The translations under genes and the position numbers were made by a program. DNA of 64,000 nucleotides from Streptomyces asiaticus (GTDB taxonomy: Bacteria; Actinomycetota; Actinomycetes; Streptomycetales; Streptomycetaceae): assembly GCF_018138715.1 (NCBI RefSeq), contig NZ_JAGSHX010000006.1:9548001-9612000 (forward strand). The letters run 5' to 3'. The notes beneath the pieces are model-generated. The model was not told where the DNA came from and did no database searches. It saw only the letters and a list, made by a program, of their open reading frames with translations. This document shows, in pieces, positions 24,849 to 33,482 of this stretch (positions are counted from its first letter, which is position 1; each line of letters begins with the position of its first letter).

Positions 24849-24880
24849 GTCGGCCCCGACCGTCCGCGGTCGGGGCCGAC
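24849..24880. terminator. Strong bidirectional terminator
   Basis: A perfect 14-bp stem, GTCGGCCCCGACCG (24849-24862) with CGGTCGGGGCCGAC (24867-24880) and a 4-nt loop. It lies between the lipoprotein gene and the convergent LysR gene. Confidence 0.9.
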
Positions 24881-24892
24881 GATGTTTCCGTT

Positions 24893-25837
24893 TCACCCGT
24901 CGGCCGAGGCGGCCACGTCCGCGGCCGCCTGCCGCAGCGCGTGGCGGCAGGCCATGATCGCTGGGTGTCGGGTGCGGCCCCGGCGTACGGCGGTGAAGAC
25001 ACGGCGGGTGCGCCGGCCCCGGGGGAGCTGTCGCAGCGCGACGGTCGGGGGCGCTCCGTTCCATACGAGGCTGGGGAGCAGGGCGGCGGCGTGGCCCTGC
25101 TCGACGAGGCGGAGGTGGATCAGGAGGTCCGTGGTCTCGAACCGCACATCGGGCTCGAAACCGGCGTTCCGGCACAGGGTCATGGCCCAGTGGCGGGCGG
25201 CCGTGCCCTCGGGCTCCATGGCCCAGGGAAGGCCGGTGAGCGAGCGCAACGAAGCCGTGGGGCCGCCCTTGGGGCCGGGCCCGGTGTCGCTCCGCTCACC
25301 GGCCCGTGCGGGCAGGGAGAGGTGGAGGGGGTCATCGAACAGATCCTCCTGCTCCAGACCGGGCGGCCGCGGGTTGGGGTTGCCCGGGTACTCCTCGGCG
25401 ACGACCAGGTCGAAATCGCGGGCCTGAAGCGCGGGGATGGCCGTTTCCGGTGGCATCTGCGTGATGTGCGCTCTCAGGCCGGGATGACGGTCGCGCAGCA
25501 GGCTCAGCATGCCGGGCACCAGGGCGAGAGTGGCCGTCTGGAACGAGGCGATGCGCAGGGTGCCGGTCAGATCGGTGAGGGAAGTGGCGATGTCCGCCTC
25601 GGCGTGCTCCAACCGCTCCAGCACCGCCTCGGTATGGGCGACGAGGATCTCGGCCTGCTCGGTGAGCCGCACCCGGCGGCCCACCGGCTCCAGCAGCCGG
25701 ACACCGACCTCCGCCTCCAGCTGGGACAGCTGCTGGGAGACGGACGACGGGCTGCAGGAGAGGGCGGCGGCGACGGCCGCGAGGGTGCCGCGGTGCTTGA
25801 GCTCGCGCAGCAGACGCAGTCGGTGCAGGTCGAACGC
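24893..25837 (-). CDS. LysR family regulator lacking a canonical start codon
   Basis: The family-like N-terminus is FDLHRLRLLRELKHRGTLAA, then SCSPSSVSQQLSQLEAEVGV, a complete winged helix-turn-helix, followed by a ~200-residue effector domain. In-frame upstream DNA has a TGA at 25868-25870 and no ATG, GTG or TTG before the conserved residues. The codon where homologues usually have GTG (before TTC GAC CTG) is GCG (25835-25837). The first usable start, GTG at 25684, would remove the DNA-binding helix. Either a rare start is used or the start has mutated. It is divergent from the PLP-lyase/M20 operon, its likely target. Confidence 0.75.
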   Translation of the reverse strand, partial: AFDLHRLRLLRELKHRGTLAAVAAALSCSPSSVSQQLSQLEAEVGVRLLEPVGRRVRLTEQAEILVAHTEAVLERLEHAEADIATSLTDLTGTLRIASFQTATLALVPGMLSLLRDRHPGLRAHITQMPPETAIPALQARDFDLVVAEEYPGNPNPRPPGLEQEDLFDDPLHLSLPARAGERSDTGPGPKGGPTASLRSLTGLPWAMEPEGTAARHWAMTLCRNAGFEPDVRFETTDLLIHLRLVEQGHAAALLPSLVWNGAPPTVALRQLPRGRRTRRVFTAVRRGRTRHPAIMACRHALRQAAADVAASADG

Positions 25838-25917
25838 GGGGTTCCCGCTCTCCTCGCGGTGAAGAGCTCAATTGCTGTGAAGGGCGCACTATTCGTCGGT
25901 TCTGCCGGTGAATAGAG

Positions 25918-27087
25918 ATGGGAAACATTCGCTGGACCGATGGGAGGTGCGGGCCGCACGCTGGCCACGTGCCCGCATACGCTTCCTCCGTCGCCGAGCC
26001 GCCGTGGTTCGCCCGCCCCGCCGCCCGGGGCTGGACCTGTCCGCCCGCCCCCACCGAGGTACGGGATTTCCACGCCTCCCTGTCCGGTTACGCCCCCACC
26101 CCGCTGACCGAACTCCCGCCACTGGCAGTCGAATTGGGGGTTGGGCGGGTCTTCGTCAAGGACGAGTCGTGCCGTCTGGGCCTGCCCGCCTTCAAGGCCC
26201 TGGGCGCGTCCTGGGCCGTGCACCGCGCCCTCGCCGCGCGGGCCGCACGCGGCGATGCCACCGCACCCGTCGTCCTGGTGACCGCCACCGACGGCAACCA
26301 TGGCCGCGCCGTGGCCCGGACGGCGCGCCTGCTCGGCCACCGCGCCCGGATCTTCGTGCCACGAGGTGTCCATCCGGAGGCCGTGGCGGCCATCGCCGCG
26401 GAGGGGGCGGAGGTCTCCCAGGTCACGGGAGCGTACGACGAGGCCGTGCGCCAGGCGGCCGAGGCGGCCGAGGCGGGTGCGTTCCTGGTCCAGGACACCG
26501 CCTGGCCCGGCTATGAACGGATACCGGGCTGGATCGTCGAGGGCTACTCCACCCTCTGCGCCGAAATCGACGAGCAACTCGCGGCCGCCGGAGCGGGGAC
26601 GCCCGGCCTCATCGCCATTCCGATGGGCGTGGGTTCGCTGGCCCACGCTGTCGTCACCCACTACCGCAGCCGTCCGGGCGGGCCGCCCACGGCGCTGCTG
26701 TCGGTGGAACCCACGGCCGCCCCCTGCGTCATCGAGAGCCTCATCCGTGGCGAACCGGTCAGCGTCACCACCGGCGAGACCATCATGGCCGGACTGAACT
26801 GCGGCACCCCTTCCAGCATCGCCTGGCCCCATCTGCGCGACGGTCTCGACGCGGCCATCGCCATACCCGACGCCGCGAGCGCCCGCGCGGCGGGTGACCT
26901 CGCCCGGCTCGGCATCTCCAGCGGCCCCTGCGGCGCCGCCTCACTCGCCGGGCTGCGCGCCGCGCTCGCCGGCGACGGCGCCGACGAGCGCCGCGCCGCA
27001 CTGGGCCTCGGCCCCGCCTCCACCGTGGTGCTGCTGAGCACGGAGGGCGCCGCGGCCAACCCAGCCACCACCACCGCGGACATCTGA
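25918..27087 (+). CDS. PLP-dependent ammonia-lyase, diaminopropionate ammonia-lyase-like
   Basis: Up to 389 aa; a GTG at 25968 (VPAYASSVAEPPWF) is an alternative start. Fold-type II PLP features are present: GLPAFKALGASWAVHRAL with the PLP Lys at about residue 93, VTATDGNHGRAVARTA for substrate carboxylate binding, and the phosphate-binding glycine loop in PMGVGSLAHAVV. The order and spacing fit diaminopropionate ammonia-lyases better than threonine dehydratase, and no regulatory ACT domain is present. It is followed 35 bp later by an M20 hydrolase in the same direction and flanked by a divergent LysR. Diaminopropionate as substrate is a family-level inference. Confidence 0.82.
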   Translation: MGNIRWTDGRCGPHAGHVPAYASSVAEPPWFARPAARGWTCPPAPTEVRDFHASLSGYAPTPLTELPPLAVELGVGRVFVKDESCRLGLPAFKALGASWAVHRALAARAARGDATAPVVLVTATDGNHGRAVARTARLLGHRARIFVPRGVHPEAVAAIAAEGAEVSQVTGAYDEAVRQAAEAAEAGAFLVQDTAWPGYERIPGWIVEGYSTLCAEIDEQLAAAGAGTPGLIAIPMGVGSLAHAVVTHYRSRPGGPPTALLSVEPTAAPCVIESLIRGEPVSVTTGETIMAGLNCGTPSSIAWPHLRDGLDAAIAIPDAASARAAGDLARLGISSGPCGAASLAGLRAALAGDGADERRAALGLGPASTVVLLSTEGAAANPATTTADI

Positions 27088-27122
27088 CCCCATCCGCATC
27101 CGACCCCCATGGGAGAACGAAC

Positions 27123-28130
27123 ATGACGGGTCCCACCCCCGACGCGATCACCGTCAACGGCCACCGACTGTGGCAGTCGCTGATGGGCCTCGCCGAGATC
27201 GGCGCGTACGACGACGAGCGCACCGGTCTGCGCGGGGTGAACCGTCTGGCGCTCACCGACGCCGCCGGGCGGCGTCAAGTCATCGGGTGGATGGAGCAGG
27301 CCGGGCTGACGGTCCGGATCGACCGGATGGGCAACATCTACGGCCGCCGCGAAGGCACCGACCCCACGGCTGCCCCCGTGCTGACCGGGTCGCACATCGA
27401 CAGCGTGGCCACCGCCGGTGCCCCGCCGTACGCCTACGTCGAGTGCCACATCGAACAGGGCCCGGTGCTCGCCGAGAACGATGTCCAGATCGGCGTCGTC
27501 ACCGGTGTTCAGGGCATCTCCTGGCAGGAGATCACCATCCACGGCCGCGCCGCCCACGCCGGTACCACCCCGACCCGTCTGCGCGCCGACGCCGGCCTCG
27601 CCGCCGCCCGGATCGGCGTCCATCTGCGGGCCATGGTCGACTCCGGCACCTACGGCGAGCTGCGCGCCACCGTCGGCCACCTGGCCGTCCACCCGGACCT
27701 GACCAACATCGTCCCGGCGCGTGCCGAGCTCACCGTCGATCTGCGCAACCCCGACGACGTCCGGATGGCCCGCGCCGAGGAGGACCTCGCCGCCTTCCTG
27801 TGCACCCTGGAGAACGGCACGCCGGGGCTCACACTGACCGCTCGGCGCATGGCCAAGACCGCGTACGTCCCCTTCGACGAGAGCGTCCAGAAGGCCATCG
27901 CCCAGGCCGCCGACGACCACGGCCTGGAACACATCTCCCTGCTCTCCGGCGCCGGACACGACGCCCAGGAGATCGCCGCGCTCTGCCCCACGGCGATGGT
28001 CTTCGTACGCGGTGAGTACGACGGGATCAGCCACAACCCCCGCGAGTACTCCACCCCCGAAGCGTGCGCCCACGGTGTCGACGTCCTCGCCACCACCTTG
28101 CTCCGGCTGGCCACACAAGGCCCGTCCTGA
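27123..28130 (+). CDS. M20 amidohydrolase (N-carbamoyl amino acid/allantoate type) with internal deletion
   Basis: 335 aa, against about 400-415 usual. It starts well (RLWQSLMGLAEIGAYDDERTG, then LTGSHIDSVATAG with the first metal His) and resumes at PPYAYVECHIEQGPVL. The lid/dimer domain (GISWQEITIHGRAAHAGTTP) and the last His (HAGHDA-type SGAGHDAQEIA) are intact. Between SVATAG and PPYAYV (about 27415) roughly 70 residues are absent in frame. In the family that segment holds the bridging Asp (YDG) and the Glu-Glu catalytic/metal pair. The protein can be made but should not be catalytically competent. It is second in the operon after the PLP lyase. Confidence 0.8.
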   Translation: MTGPTPDAITVNGHRLWQSLMGLAEIGAYDDERTGLRGVNRLALTDAAGRRQVIGWMEQAGLTVRIDRMGNIYGRREGTDPTAAPVLTGSHIDSVATAGAPPYAYVECHIEQGPVLAENDVQIGVVTGVQGISWQEITIHGRAAHAGTTPTRLRADAGLAAARIGVHLRAMVDSGTYGELRATVGHLAVHPDLTNIVPARAELTVDLRNPDDVRMARAEEDLAAFLCTLENGTPGLTLTARRMAKTAYVPFDESVQKAIAQAADDHGLEHISLLSGAGHDAQEIAALCPTAMVFVRGEYDGISHNPREYSTPEACAHGVDVLATTLLRLATQGPS

Positions 28131-28142
28131 TGGGTGTGCCGG

Positions 28143-28883
28143 TCAGGTGAGCATCGCGGCGAAGCGCCGCGCGAAGAGGTAGGCGTCGCCGGGCCAGCGG
28201 GCGGAGAGGTAGTTGCCGTCCCTTACGACGAAGGCGGGGGTGTCGTCGGTGGCCGTGCCACGGCGCCGCAGCTCGATGGGCCCGCGTTCGAACTGGGCGG
28301 GGTCGTCGAGAGCGGCCACGACCTCGTCCTGGACGTAGGCCGGGTACGTGCGGTAGTAGCGGCCACGGCGCCAGGCCGTGAGGTAGTACGCGGTCCGCTC
28401 CATGTAGCCGGGCAGACAGGTGGTGCGCCGGTCGGCGAGGAGGCCGCGGCCGGTGTCCGGGTCGCGGGTGCGGGCCAGGGCGAGGACACCGTGGCATATG
28501 GCACCCACCGGGCGGTCCAGCCGCCAGAACTCCGCGATCTTCTCGCGCAGCAGGCCGGAGCCGAGGTACTGGCGCATCCCGGGCGCGTGGCCGCCGGGCA
28601 GGATCAGCCCGTCGTACGCCTCGGGCCGGAGGTCCGCCCAGGCCACGGGGTGGCGGAAGGCGGCCTCGCCGGTCAGCTGCCCGTAGAACTCCCTGGGCTC
28701 GGGCTCCGCGCCGAGTTGCCCGAAGAGCACTCCGGTGAGCAGCAGCGGATCGGCCGCGGGTGGACCGTCGCCGTGTTCGGTGGCGAACACCACCTCATGG
28801 CCGAGGTCGGTCAGCAGCTTCCAGGGCACGGCCACCTCGGTGACGTCGAAGTCCCGGTCGGGCAGGGGGAGGAGGATACGCAC
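28143..28883 (-). CDS. DJ-1/PfpI family protein (class I amidotransferase-like)
   Basis: 246 aa. The N-terminal Rossmann-type start is MRILLPLPDRDFDVTEVAVPW, and YDGLILPGGHAPGMRQYLGS lies at about residues 90-110. The nucleophile elbow VGAICHGVLALAR has Cys at about 129 with the following His. Family members act as glyoxalases, chaperones or amidases, and the sequence does not decide which. The protein is longer than Hsp31-type homologues of about 230 residues but without an obvious extra domain. It is convergent with the M20 gene 13 bp away. Divergence from any partner is not seen, and the gene appears monocistronic. Confidence 0.85.
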   Translation of the reverse strand: MRILLPLPDRDFDVTEVAVPWKLLTDLGHEVVFATEHGDGPPAADPLLLTGVLFGQLGAEPEPREFYGQLTGEAAFRHPVAWADLRPEAYDGLILPGGHAPGMRQYLGSGLLREKIAEFWRLDRPVGAICHGVLALARTRDPDTGRGLLADRRTTCLPGYMERTAYYLTAWRRGRYYRTYPAYVQDEVVAALDDPAQFERGPIELRRRGTATDDTPAFVVRDGNYLSARWPGDAYLFARRFAAMLT

Positions 28884-28962
28884 GAGGACTGCCTACCACA
28901 GGACCGGCGCCCCCGCCCCGGCGCGTCTTGGTACCGGGGCAGGGGCAGGGTCGGGAGCTGGG

Positions 28963-29790
28963 CTACTTCCAGATGGAGTCGACCCACTCCGGGTGGTCGA
29001 TGAACGGGTTCCGGTTGTGCTGGAAGCGGTCGTAGATGACCTCGTTGCGGTTCTTCTCGAAGTCGTCGGGCGGGTCCTCGGCGCTCCACTTCTTCAGGAC
29101 GGAGAGACGGCCGATGTTGGGCGCGGAGCCGTTGTCGACCTTGTCGTTGGGCTCGAGGTCGGGGAAGCTGTCGTCTCCGTCGTAGCGGACGGCCATGTAG
29201 AGGATCATCCGGGCGACATCGCCCTTGACCTGGTCACGCGGTTCGAAGGAGTCGTCGTCGGTGCGGTTGCCCGGGGCGTCGGGCACCTCCTCGCCGCCGT
29301 TGTCGAAGTCCTTGTTGCCGCGGGTGCTGTTCACCTTCACATTGGCCGGGCGCAGATGGTGCAGATCGGTGCCGGGCCCGGTGGCCGTGCCGAAGTCGCC
29401 GTGCGACTTCGCCCAGACGTGCTCGCGGTTCCAGTCGTCGGGGTCGCTGCCATTGGCGTCCTTGGCCTGGGAGCGGCCGGAGTAGAGGAGGATGACGTTC
29501 GACGGGTTGTCCGGGTCCTCGTCCGTGGACTTCAGCGCGTCCCACACCTCGTCGTAGGACAGCTTGGTCTGCTCGCTGATGATCGTGTGCAGCGCCGCCT
29601 TCAGCTCCGGGCCGCTCTTGCCCGTCGCGTCCTGGTAGTAGTCGTCGGGCGCCTGCACGGCCGCGGGCCGGGTGGTGTCCGCCGTGGCCGGTGTGTCGGC
29701 GGCGGCGACCGAAGGGGCGGCCACACCGGCCGCGGCCACGACGGCCAGCAGAGGAAGGCGCCGTGACCGGCGCGCGCGATGAGTGGACAT
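28963..29790 (-). CDS. Secreted endonuclease I (EndA/NucM) family nuclease
   Basis: 275 aa with a Sec signal peptide (MSTHRARRSRRLPLLAVVAAAGVA...AAA, about 32 residues). The catalytic beta-beta-alpha-metal core has NREHVWAKSHGDFG (catalytic His at about residue 123) and TDLHHLRPANVKVN. GNKDFDNGG and DVARMILYMAVRYDGDDSF follow, all typical of endonuclease I. It should cleave DNA non-specifically outside the cell, for nutrition or during development. The last residues (HPEWVDSIWK) match the usual family end, so it is complete. It is divergent from rnhA across a 226-bp region. Confidence 0.92.
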   Translation of the reverse strand: MSTHRARRSRRLPLLAVVAAAGVAAPSVAAADTPATADTTRPAAVQAPDDYYQDATGKSGPELKAALHTIISEQTKLSYDEVWDALKSTDEDPDNPSNVILLYSGRSQAKDANGSDPDDWNREHVWAKSHGDFGTATGPGTDLHHLRPANVKVNSTRGNKDFDNGGEEVPDAPGNRTDDDSFEPRDQVKGDVARMILYMAVRYDGDDSFPDLEPNDKVDNGSAPNIGRLSVLKKWSAEDPPDDFEKNRNEVIYDRFQHNRNPFIDHPEWVDSIWK

Positions 29791-30016
29791 GATGTGGGGG
29801 GTGTCCTCTCCGAGACGAGTACCCGGACCGCCAACTGGCGCCGCGGGTACGGATGTTCAAGGCACAAGCTCTCGGAGACTCGCATGTGTGACGCCCGAAC
29901 GCGTGTACGTGATGTGCCCGTTCCGCGTGAATCCGGTGAACGCCCTGGAGCCGCGGAGGGGGCCGGCCGACGGGTCTGCCGTCGGGCCGGATCGGCGGAG
30001 CTGGCAGTATCGGCGT

Positions 30017-30724
30017 ATGGCTGAACAGATCATCGCCGCGTGTGACGGGGCATCGAAGGGAAACCCCGGGCCCGCGGCCTGGGCATGGGTCATCGCGGGC
30101 ACGGACGGTGAGGTGGAGCGCTGGGAGGCCGGGCCGCTGGGCACCGCGACCAACAACGTCGCCGAGCTGACCGCGCTGCGCGAGCTGCTGGAGTCCACCG
30201 ACGCGGGCGTGCCGCTGGAGGTGCGCATGGACTCCCAGTACGCGATGAAGGCGGTCACCACATGGCTGCCCGGGTGGCGGAGGAAGGGGTGGAAGACCGC
30301 CTCGGGGTCGCCGGTGGCCAACCGCGAGCTGGTGATGCGCATCGACGAGCTGCTGGACGGCCGCACGGTGGAATTCGTGTACGTTCCGGCGCACCAGATC
30401 GACGGTGACCCGTTCAACGCGGCCGCCGACCGGGCGGCCAGCCACACGGCCCGTACCCAGCAGCCCGTGGGCACCTCGCTGGGCTCCGCCCTGCCACCGC
30501 CCGAGACCCAGACGGGGACGCGCTCGGCCGGTCGTGGTGGCACGGCGCGCCCGCGTACGGCGGCGGCAGGGGGGCGGGGCACCGCCGCGAAGAAGAGCAC
30601 CGGCTCAAAGGGGTCCATCAAGGCGAAGTTCCCCGGCCGGTGCCGCTGCGGTACGCCCTACGCCAAGGGCGAGAGCATCAGCAGGAACCCCGACGGCTGG
30701 GGCCATCCGTCCTGCGCCACCTGA
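30017..30724 (+). CDS. rnhA: Ribonuclease HI with a C-terminal zinc-ribbon-like extension
   Basis: 235 aa. The start at 30017 gives the RNase H fold at once (MAEQIIAACDGASKGNPGPA). The four acidic catalytic residues are visible: Asp10, Glu in NNVAELTALRELLE (about 50), Asp in VRMDSQYAMKA (about 75) and Asp in FNAAADRAAS (about 138). After residue 150 come a basic low-complexity linker (GRGGTARPRTAAAGGRG) and a compact tail with CRCGTPYAKGES...HPSC, which could bind zinc. Standard RNase HI ends near 150-155 residues. The tail may recruit it to DNA or RNA. It removes RNA from RNA-DNA hybrids. Confidence 0.92.
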   Translation: MAEQIIAACDGASKGNPGPAAWAWVIAGTDGEVERWEAGPLGTATNNVAELTALRELLESTDAGVPLEVRMDSQYAMKAVTTWLPGWRRKGWKTASGSPVANRELVMRIDELLDGRTVEFVYVPAHQIDGDPFNAAADRAASHTARTQQPVGTSLGSALPPPETQTGTRSAGRGGTARPRTAAAGGRGTAAKKSTGSKGSIKAKFPGRCRCGTPYAKGESISRNPDGWGHPSCAT

Positions 30725-30742
30725 GCCACGGGGTGGCTCAGG
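30720..30742. terminator. Terminator-like hairpin over the rnhA stop
   Basis: CTGAGCCAC (30721-30729) pairs perfectly with GTGGCTCAG (30733-30741) across a GGG loop, with one more outer C-G pair. The left arm contains the TGA of rnhA (30722-30724). The right arm overlaps the end of the convergent gene at 30738. It probably serves both genes. Confidence 0.7.
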
Positions 30743-31586
30743 GTGGCGAGAAGAGCGCGGGGAAGCGAGGTGCGAGCCAGGGCTTGCGGCCCCAGGTCAG
30801 GACGCGGCCCCTGGCGACGGCGCTCCACGGCCCGAGGCGGCCCAGCGCCATGAGGAGGAAGGCCACGGGCTCGGTGAGGATGGTGCAGTCCGGGCGACTC
30901 GGCGGGTGTGGTGTGACGGTCACCGCACCGTCGGTGAAGGTGGCGCCGAAGCAGGCGCCACCCCTCAGGCGGATGGCGTAGCGGGCGGTGAGCCCGGCGG
31001 CGGCCGTGGTGTCGAGCACCCGTGGCATGGCCGTGATCAGGAAGGGCAGGGTCAGCTCGACCCGGGCCCGGTTGAGCATGTGCGGGCGGCCCAGCGCACG
31101 GGCGAGGTCATAGCCGTGGCCGAGCATATGGGTCAGCAGATAGGACCCCAGTACCTCCAGGCTCATCGGGCCCATCGGCGTGACCAGCTCGCCGTGTGAT
31201 GCGTATGACGTAGGTGCCGCGTTTGACGCGGGCCTGGCCGCCGACTCGAGGAAGGCTTCGGCCTGCTCCATGATCATGGCGGCCAGATGCTCGGCCCGGC
31301 GCTCGGCGAACGCGGCGAGCGCGCGCTGGTTCGCCTCCGCCAGCCCCTGCGGTGTGCCGTCCCCGTAGCCGCGCTCCTTCCCGTCCGCGAGGTGTGCCAT
31401 CAGCTCATTGGCCTGCGCCAGATGCGCCGCCGCCTCCCCGACCGTCCACCGCGACCCGGGCACCGGAGCCCCGGTGTCGGACGCGCCGCGCAGCGTGGCG
31501 GCGATGTCGGCCGCGGTGGCGCGTATCGCCTCGTCCAGCCCCGCGGGCCACGTGCCGCCGTCGCTCTGCCCGTTCACCGATGCCAC
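30738..31586 (-). CDS. Maleylpyruvate isomerase-type mycothiol-dependent enzyme
   Basis: 282 aa from a GTG at 31586 close behind GGAGGG; other in-frame starts exist at 31649 and 31577. The N-terminal DinB-like helix bundle carries SRWTVGEAAAHLAQANELMAHL, with a metal-type His. GSYLLTHMLGHGYDLARALG supplies the other His residues typical of mycothiol-dependent enzymes. The C-terminal ~90 residues look like the SCP2/sterol-carrier-like domain of this family (GACFGATFTDGAVTV, DCTILTEPVAFLLMALGR). Members use mycothiol for isomerisation or conjugation of small electrophiles. The substrate is unknown. Confidence 0.8.
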   Translation of the reverse strand: MASVNGQSDGGTWPAGLDEAIRATAADIAATLRGASDTGAPVPGSRWTVGEAAAHLAQANELMAHLADGKERGYGDGTPQGLAEANQRALAAFAERRAEHLAAMIMEQAEAFLESAARPASNAAPTSYASHGELVTPMGPMSLEVLGSYLLTHMLGHGYDLARALGRPHMLNRARVELTLPFLITAMPRVLDTTAAAGLTARYAIRLRGGACFGATFTDGAVTVTPHPPSRPDCTILTEPVAFLLMALGRLGPWSAVARGRVLTWGRKPWLAPRFPALFSPP

Positions 31587-31672
31587 GCGCCCTCCCCACA
31601 CCCTGGCCGGGAAGATCCCCCGGGATACGTACGGTGCCATGTGACCCACGGCCGCTGGTATCGCATCGCGGG

Positions 31673-32635
31673 TTACGGTGTCAGTACGATCCTGCCGAAC
31701 ACCTCGCCGGTGTCCATCTTCCGGTGCGCCAGCACGGCTTGCTCCAACGGCAGCAGCTCATGTATCACCGTGCGCAGTTCGCCGCGGCTCGCGGCGTCGA
31801 ACTGCTCGGTCCGCACGGCACGACGATCGGACTCGGCCACGGTGTCGGAGCTGAACGTGGCGAACGACATGGACTTCTGGAACGCCGCCATCATCGTCAT
31901 GCCGAAGTCCTCCGGTGGCATGCCTCCCACCGCGCCGACGGCCACCATGCGACCGTTCGGATGGAGCTTGGCGAAGAAGGACGGCATGTCCGCACCGGCG
32001 ACGATGTCGATGATGACGTCATAGCCGGAGGGAGCGTCGTCGCCTCCCGCGCCGGAGCGGTCCAGCACATGGGTGGCGCCGAGCTTGCGCAGCCGATCGC
32101 CACGCTCGGCCGACGACGTCGTGACCGCCACCGCCCCGGCGCCGCCACGCGCCGCGAGCTGGACCGTCATGATCCCGAGGCTACCGGCCGCGCCCCGCAC
32201 CAGCACCGACTCGCCGGGAGCGAAGTGGGCATGGGACAGACCGAAGTGGGCCACGACTCCGGAGCTCCCCAGCGTCACCGCGTCGACAGCGGAGAGGCCC
32301 GCGGGGAGGGGGAGGATCTCCTCGACCGCGGCGATCGCCTGTTCCACGTAGCCGCCGCCCACGCCGGTGAACGCCCACACGCGCCGCCCGACCCATGACG
32401 TATCGACGCCATCGCCGACCGCGGTCACGGTGCCCGCCACCTCGCTGCCGGGGATATGGCCTTCCTGGAAGCCATAGGCGGCGAGAGTGCCCCGCCGGAT
32501 CACGGCGTCGGAGCCGCCGACACCGATCGCCTCATTGGCGATCAGCACCTGTCCGGCGGCGGGAGTCGGGACGGGGAGGTCGATCACTGCCAGACCTTCG
32601 GGAGGTCCGAACGCCTGGATCGCGACTGCCTTCAA
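31673..32635 (-). CDS. NADPH:quinone oxidoreductase-like zinc-free medium-chain dehydrogenase
   Basis: 320 aa. The start is MKAVAIQAFGPPEGLAVIDL, with VPTPAAGQVLIANEAIGVGGSDAV early and GHIPGSEVAGTVTAVGDGVD at about 60. The cofactor motif VLVRGAAGSLGIMTVQLAA lies at about 148-166. Catalytic and structural zinc cysteines are absent, which places it in the quinone oxidoreductase branch. It is divergent from a TetR gene at 32775, its likely regulator. Such pairs usually respond to electrophiles or quinones. The 139-bp shared region contains a short GGACG/CGTCC inverted repeat (32741-32754) near the TetR start. Confidence 0.88.
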   Translation of the reverse strand: MKAVAIQAFGPPEGLAVIDLPVPTPAAGQVLIANEAIGVGGSDAVIRRGTLAAYGFQEGHIPGSEVAGTVTAVGDGVDTSWVGRRVWAFTGVGGGYVEQAIAAVEEILPLPAGLSAVDAVTLGSSGVVAHFGLSHAHFAPGESVLVRGAAGSLGIMTVQLAARGGAGAVAVTTSSAERGDRLRKLGATHVLDRSGAGGDDAPSGYDVIIDIVAGADMPSFFAKLHPNGRMVAVGAVGGMPPEDFGMTMMAAFQKSMSFATFSSDTVAESDRRAVRTEQFDAASRGELRTVIHELLPLEQAVLAHRKMDTGEVFGRIVLTP

Positions 32636-32774
32636 GGTCGTCTCCTTGCTCTGGGATGGACGGGGTCGGTGGGATCGACGGGATCGGTGAGCTCGACGGG
32701 CTCGACGGGAGCGATCGGAACCGGTCCGAGGGACGCTAACGGACGCCCCCGTCCACTTGGCTAAAGTGAGAGCG

Positions 32775-33410
32775 GTGACCGACCGTTTGCCTCACACGCT
32801 GCGCTCCGACGCCTCGGACAACCGGGAGCGCATCCTCGACGCGGCCCGCGCGCTGTTCGCCACCGAAGGGCTGAAGGTGCCGATGCGGGAGATCGCCCGG
32901 CACGCCGGGGTCGGCCCCGCCACGCTGTACCGCCGTTTCCCGACCAAGCAGATGCTGGCCACCGAAGCTTTGACGGACGAGATGCGCGTATGTCGCGCCA
33001 TCGTCGACGAGGGGCATGGCGAGCCGGATCCGTGGCGCGGCTTCTGCCTCGTGATCGAGAAGACCTGTGAGCTGCACGCCCGCAGCCGGGGCTTCACCGA
33101 AGCCTTCATGTCGACCTTCCCCGATGCGATGGACTTCGCCGCGGAGCGCGCATACGCGCTGAGGTCGATGGCCGAACTGGCCCACCGCGCCAAGGAAGCG
33201 GGCCATCTGCGCCCCGACTTCGTCCTGGACGACCTGGTCCTCATGCTGATGGCGAACAGGGGGATCCACACCGCGTCGAAGGCCGCCCGGGTGGCGGCAT
33301 CCCGGCGCTTCGCCGCGCTCGTGATCCAGGCATTCCACGCCTCACCGCAGCACTCACCGCTGCCGCCGGTGGCACGCTTGGCACCCGCGGCGCCAGGCAA
33401 GATCACCTGA
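32775..33410 (+). CDS. TetR family regulator next to the quinone oxidoreductase
   Basis: 211 aa from GTG at 32775 (VTDRLPHTLRSDASDN). GTG at 32766 and TTG at 32757 are also in frame, and no clear ribosome site decides between them. The helix-turn-helix spans about residues 20-60 (RERILDAARALFATEGLK, MREIARHAGVGPATLYRRFP). The C-terminal half is the PF21597-like tail common to Streptomyces TetR proteins (RGFTEAFMSTFPDAMDF, LMANRGIHTASKAA). Divergent pairing with the oxidoreductase at 31673 suggests local repression released by an electrophile. The truncated synthase at 33483 follows in the same direction. Confidence 0.88.
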   Translation: MTDRLPHTLRSDASDNRERILDAARALFATEGLKVPMREIARHAGVGPATLYRRFPTKQMLATEALTDEMRVCRAIVDEGHGEPDPWRGFCLVIEKTCELHARSRGFTEAFMSTFPDAMDFAAERAYALRSMAELAHRAKEAGHLRPDFVLDDLVLMLMANRGIHTASKAARVAASRRFAALVIQAFHASPQHSPLPPVARLAPAAPGKIT

Positions 33411-33482
33411 AGACGCGGCTCAGGGCCGGCCGGCCCGCGTAGTGGTCTGGCGGTCGGCCGACAGCGGCCCCGTCGCGGAGCG

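Noticed and set aside
25918..28130. A complete diaminopropionate catabolic operon
   Set aside because: The M20 partner lacks catalytic residues and the LysR lacks a normal start, so only the PLP lyase can be called functional.
32650..32720. Repeated CGACGGG motifs in the quinone oxidoreductase/TetR gap
   Set aside because: Irregular spacing and simple composition; no consistent unit or symmetry.
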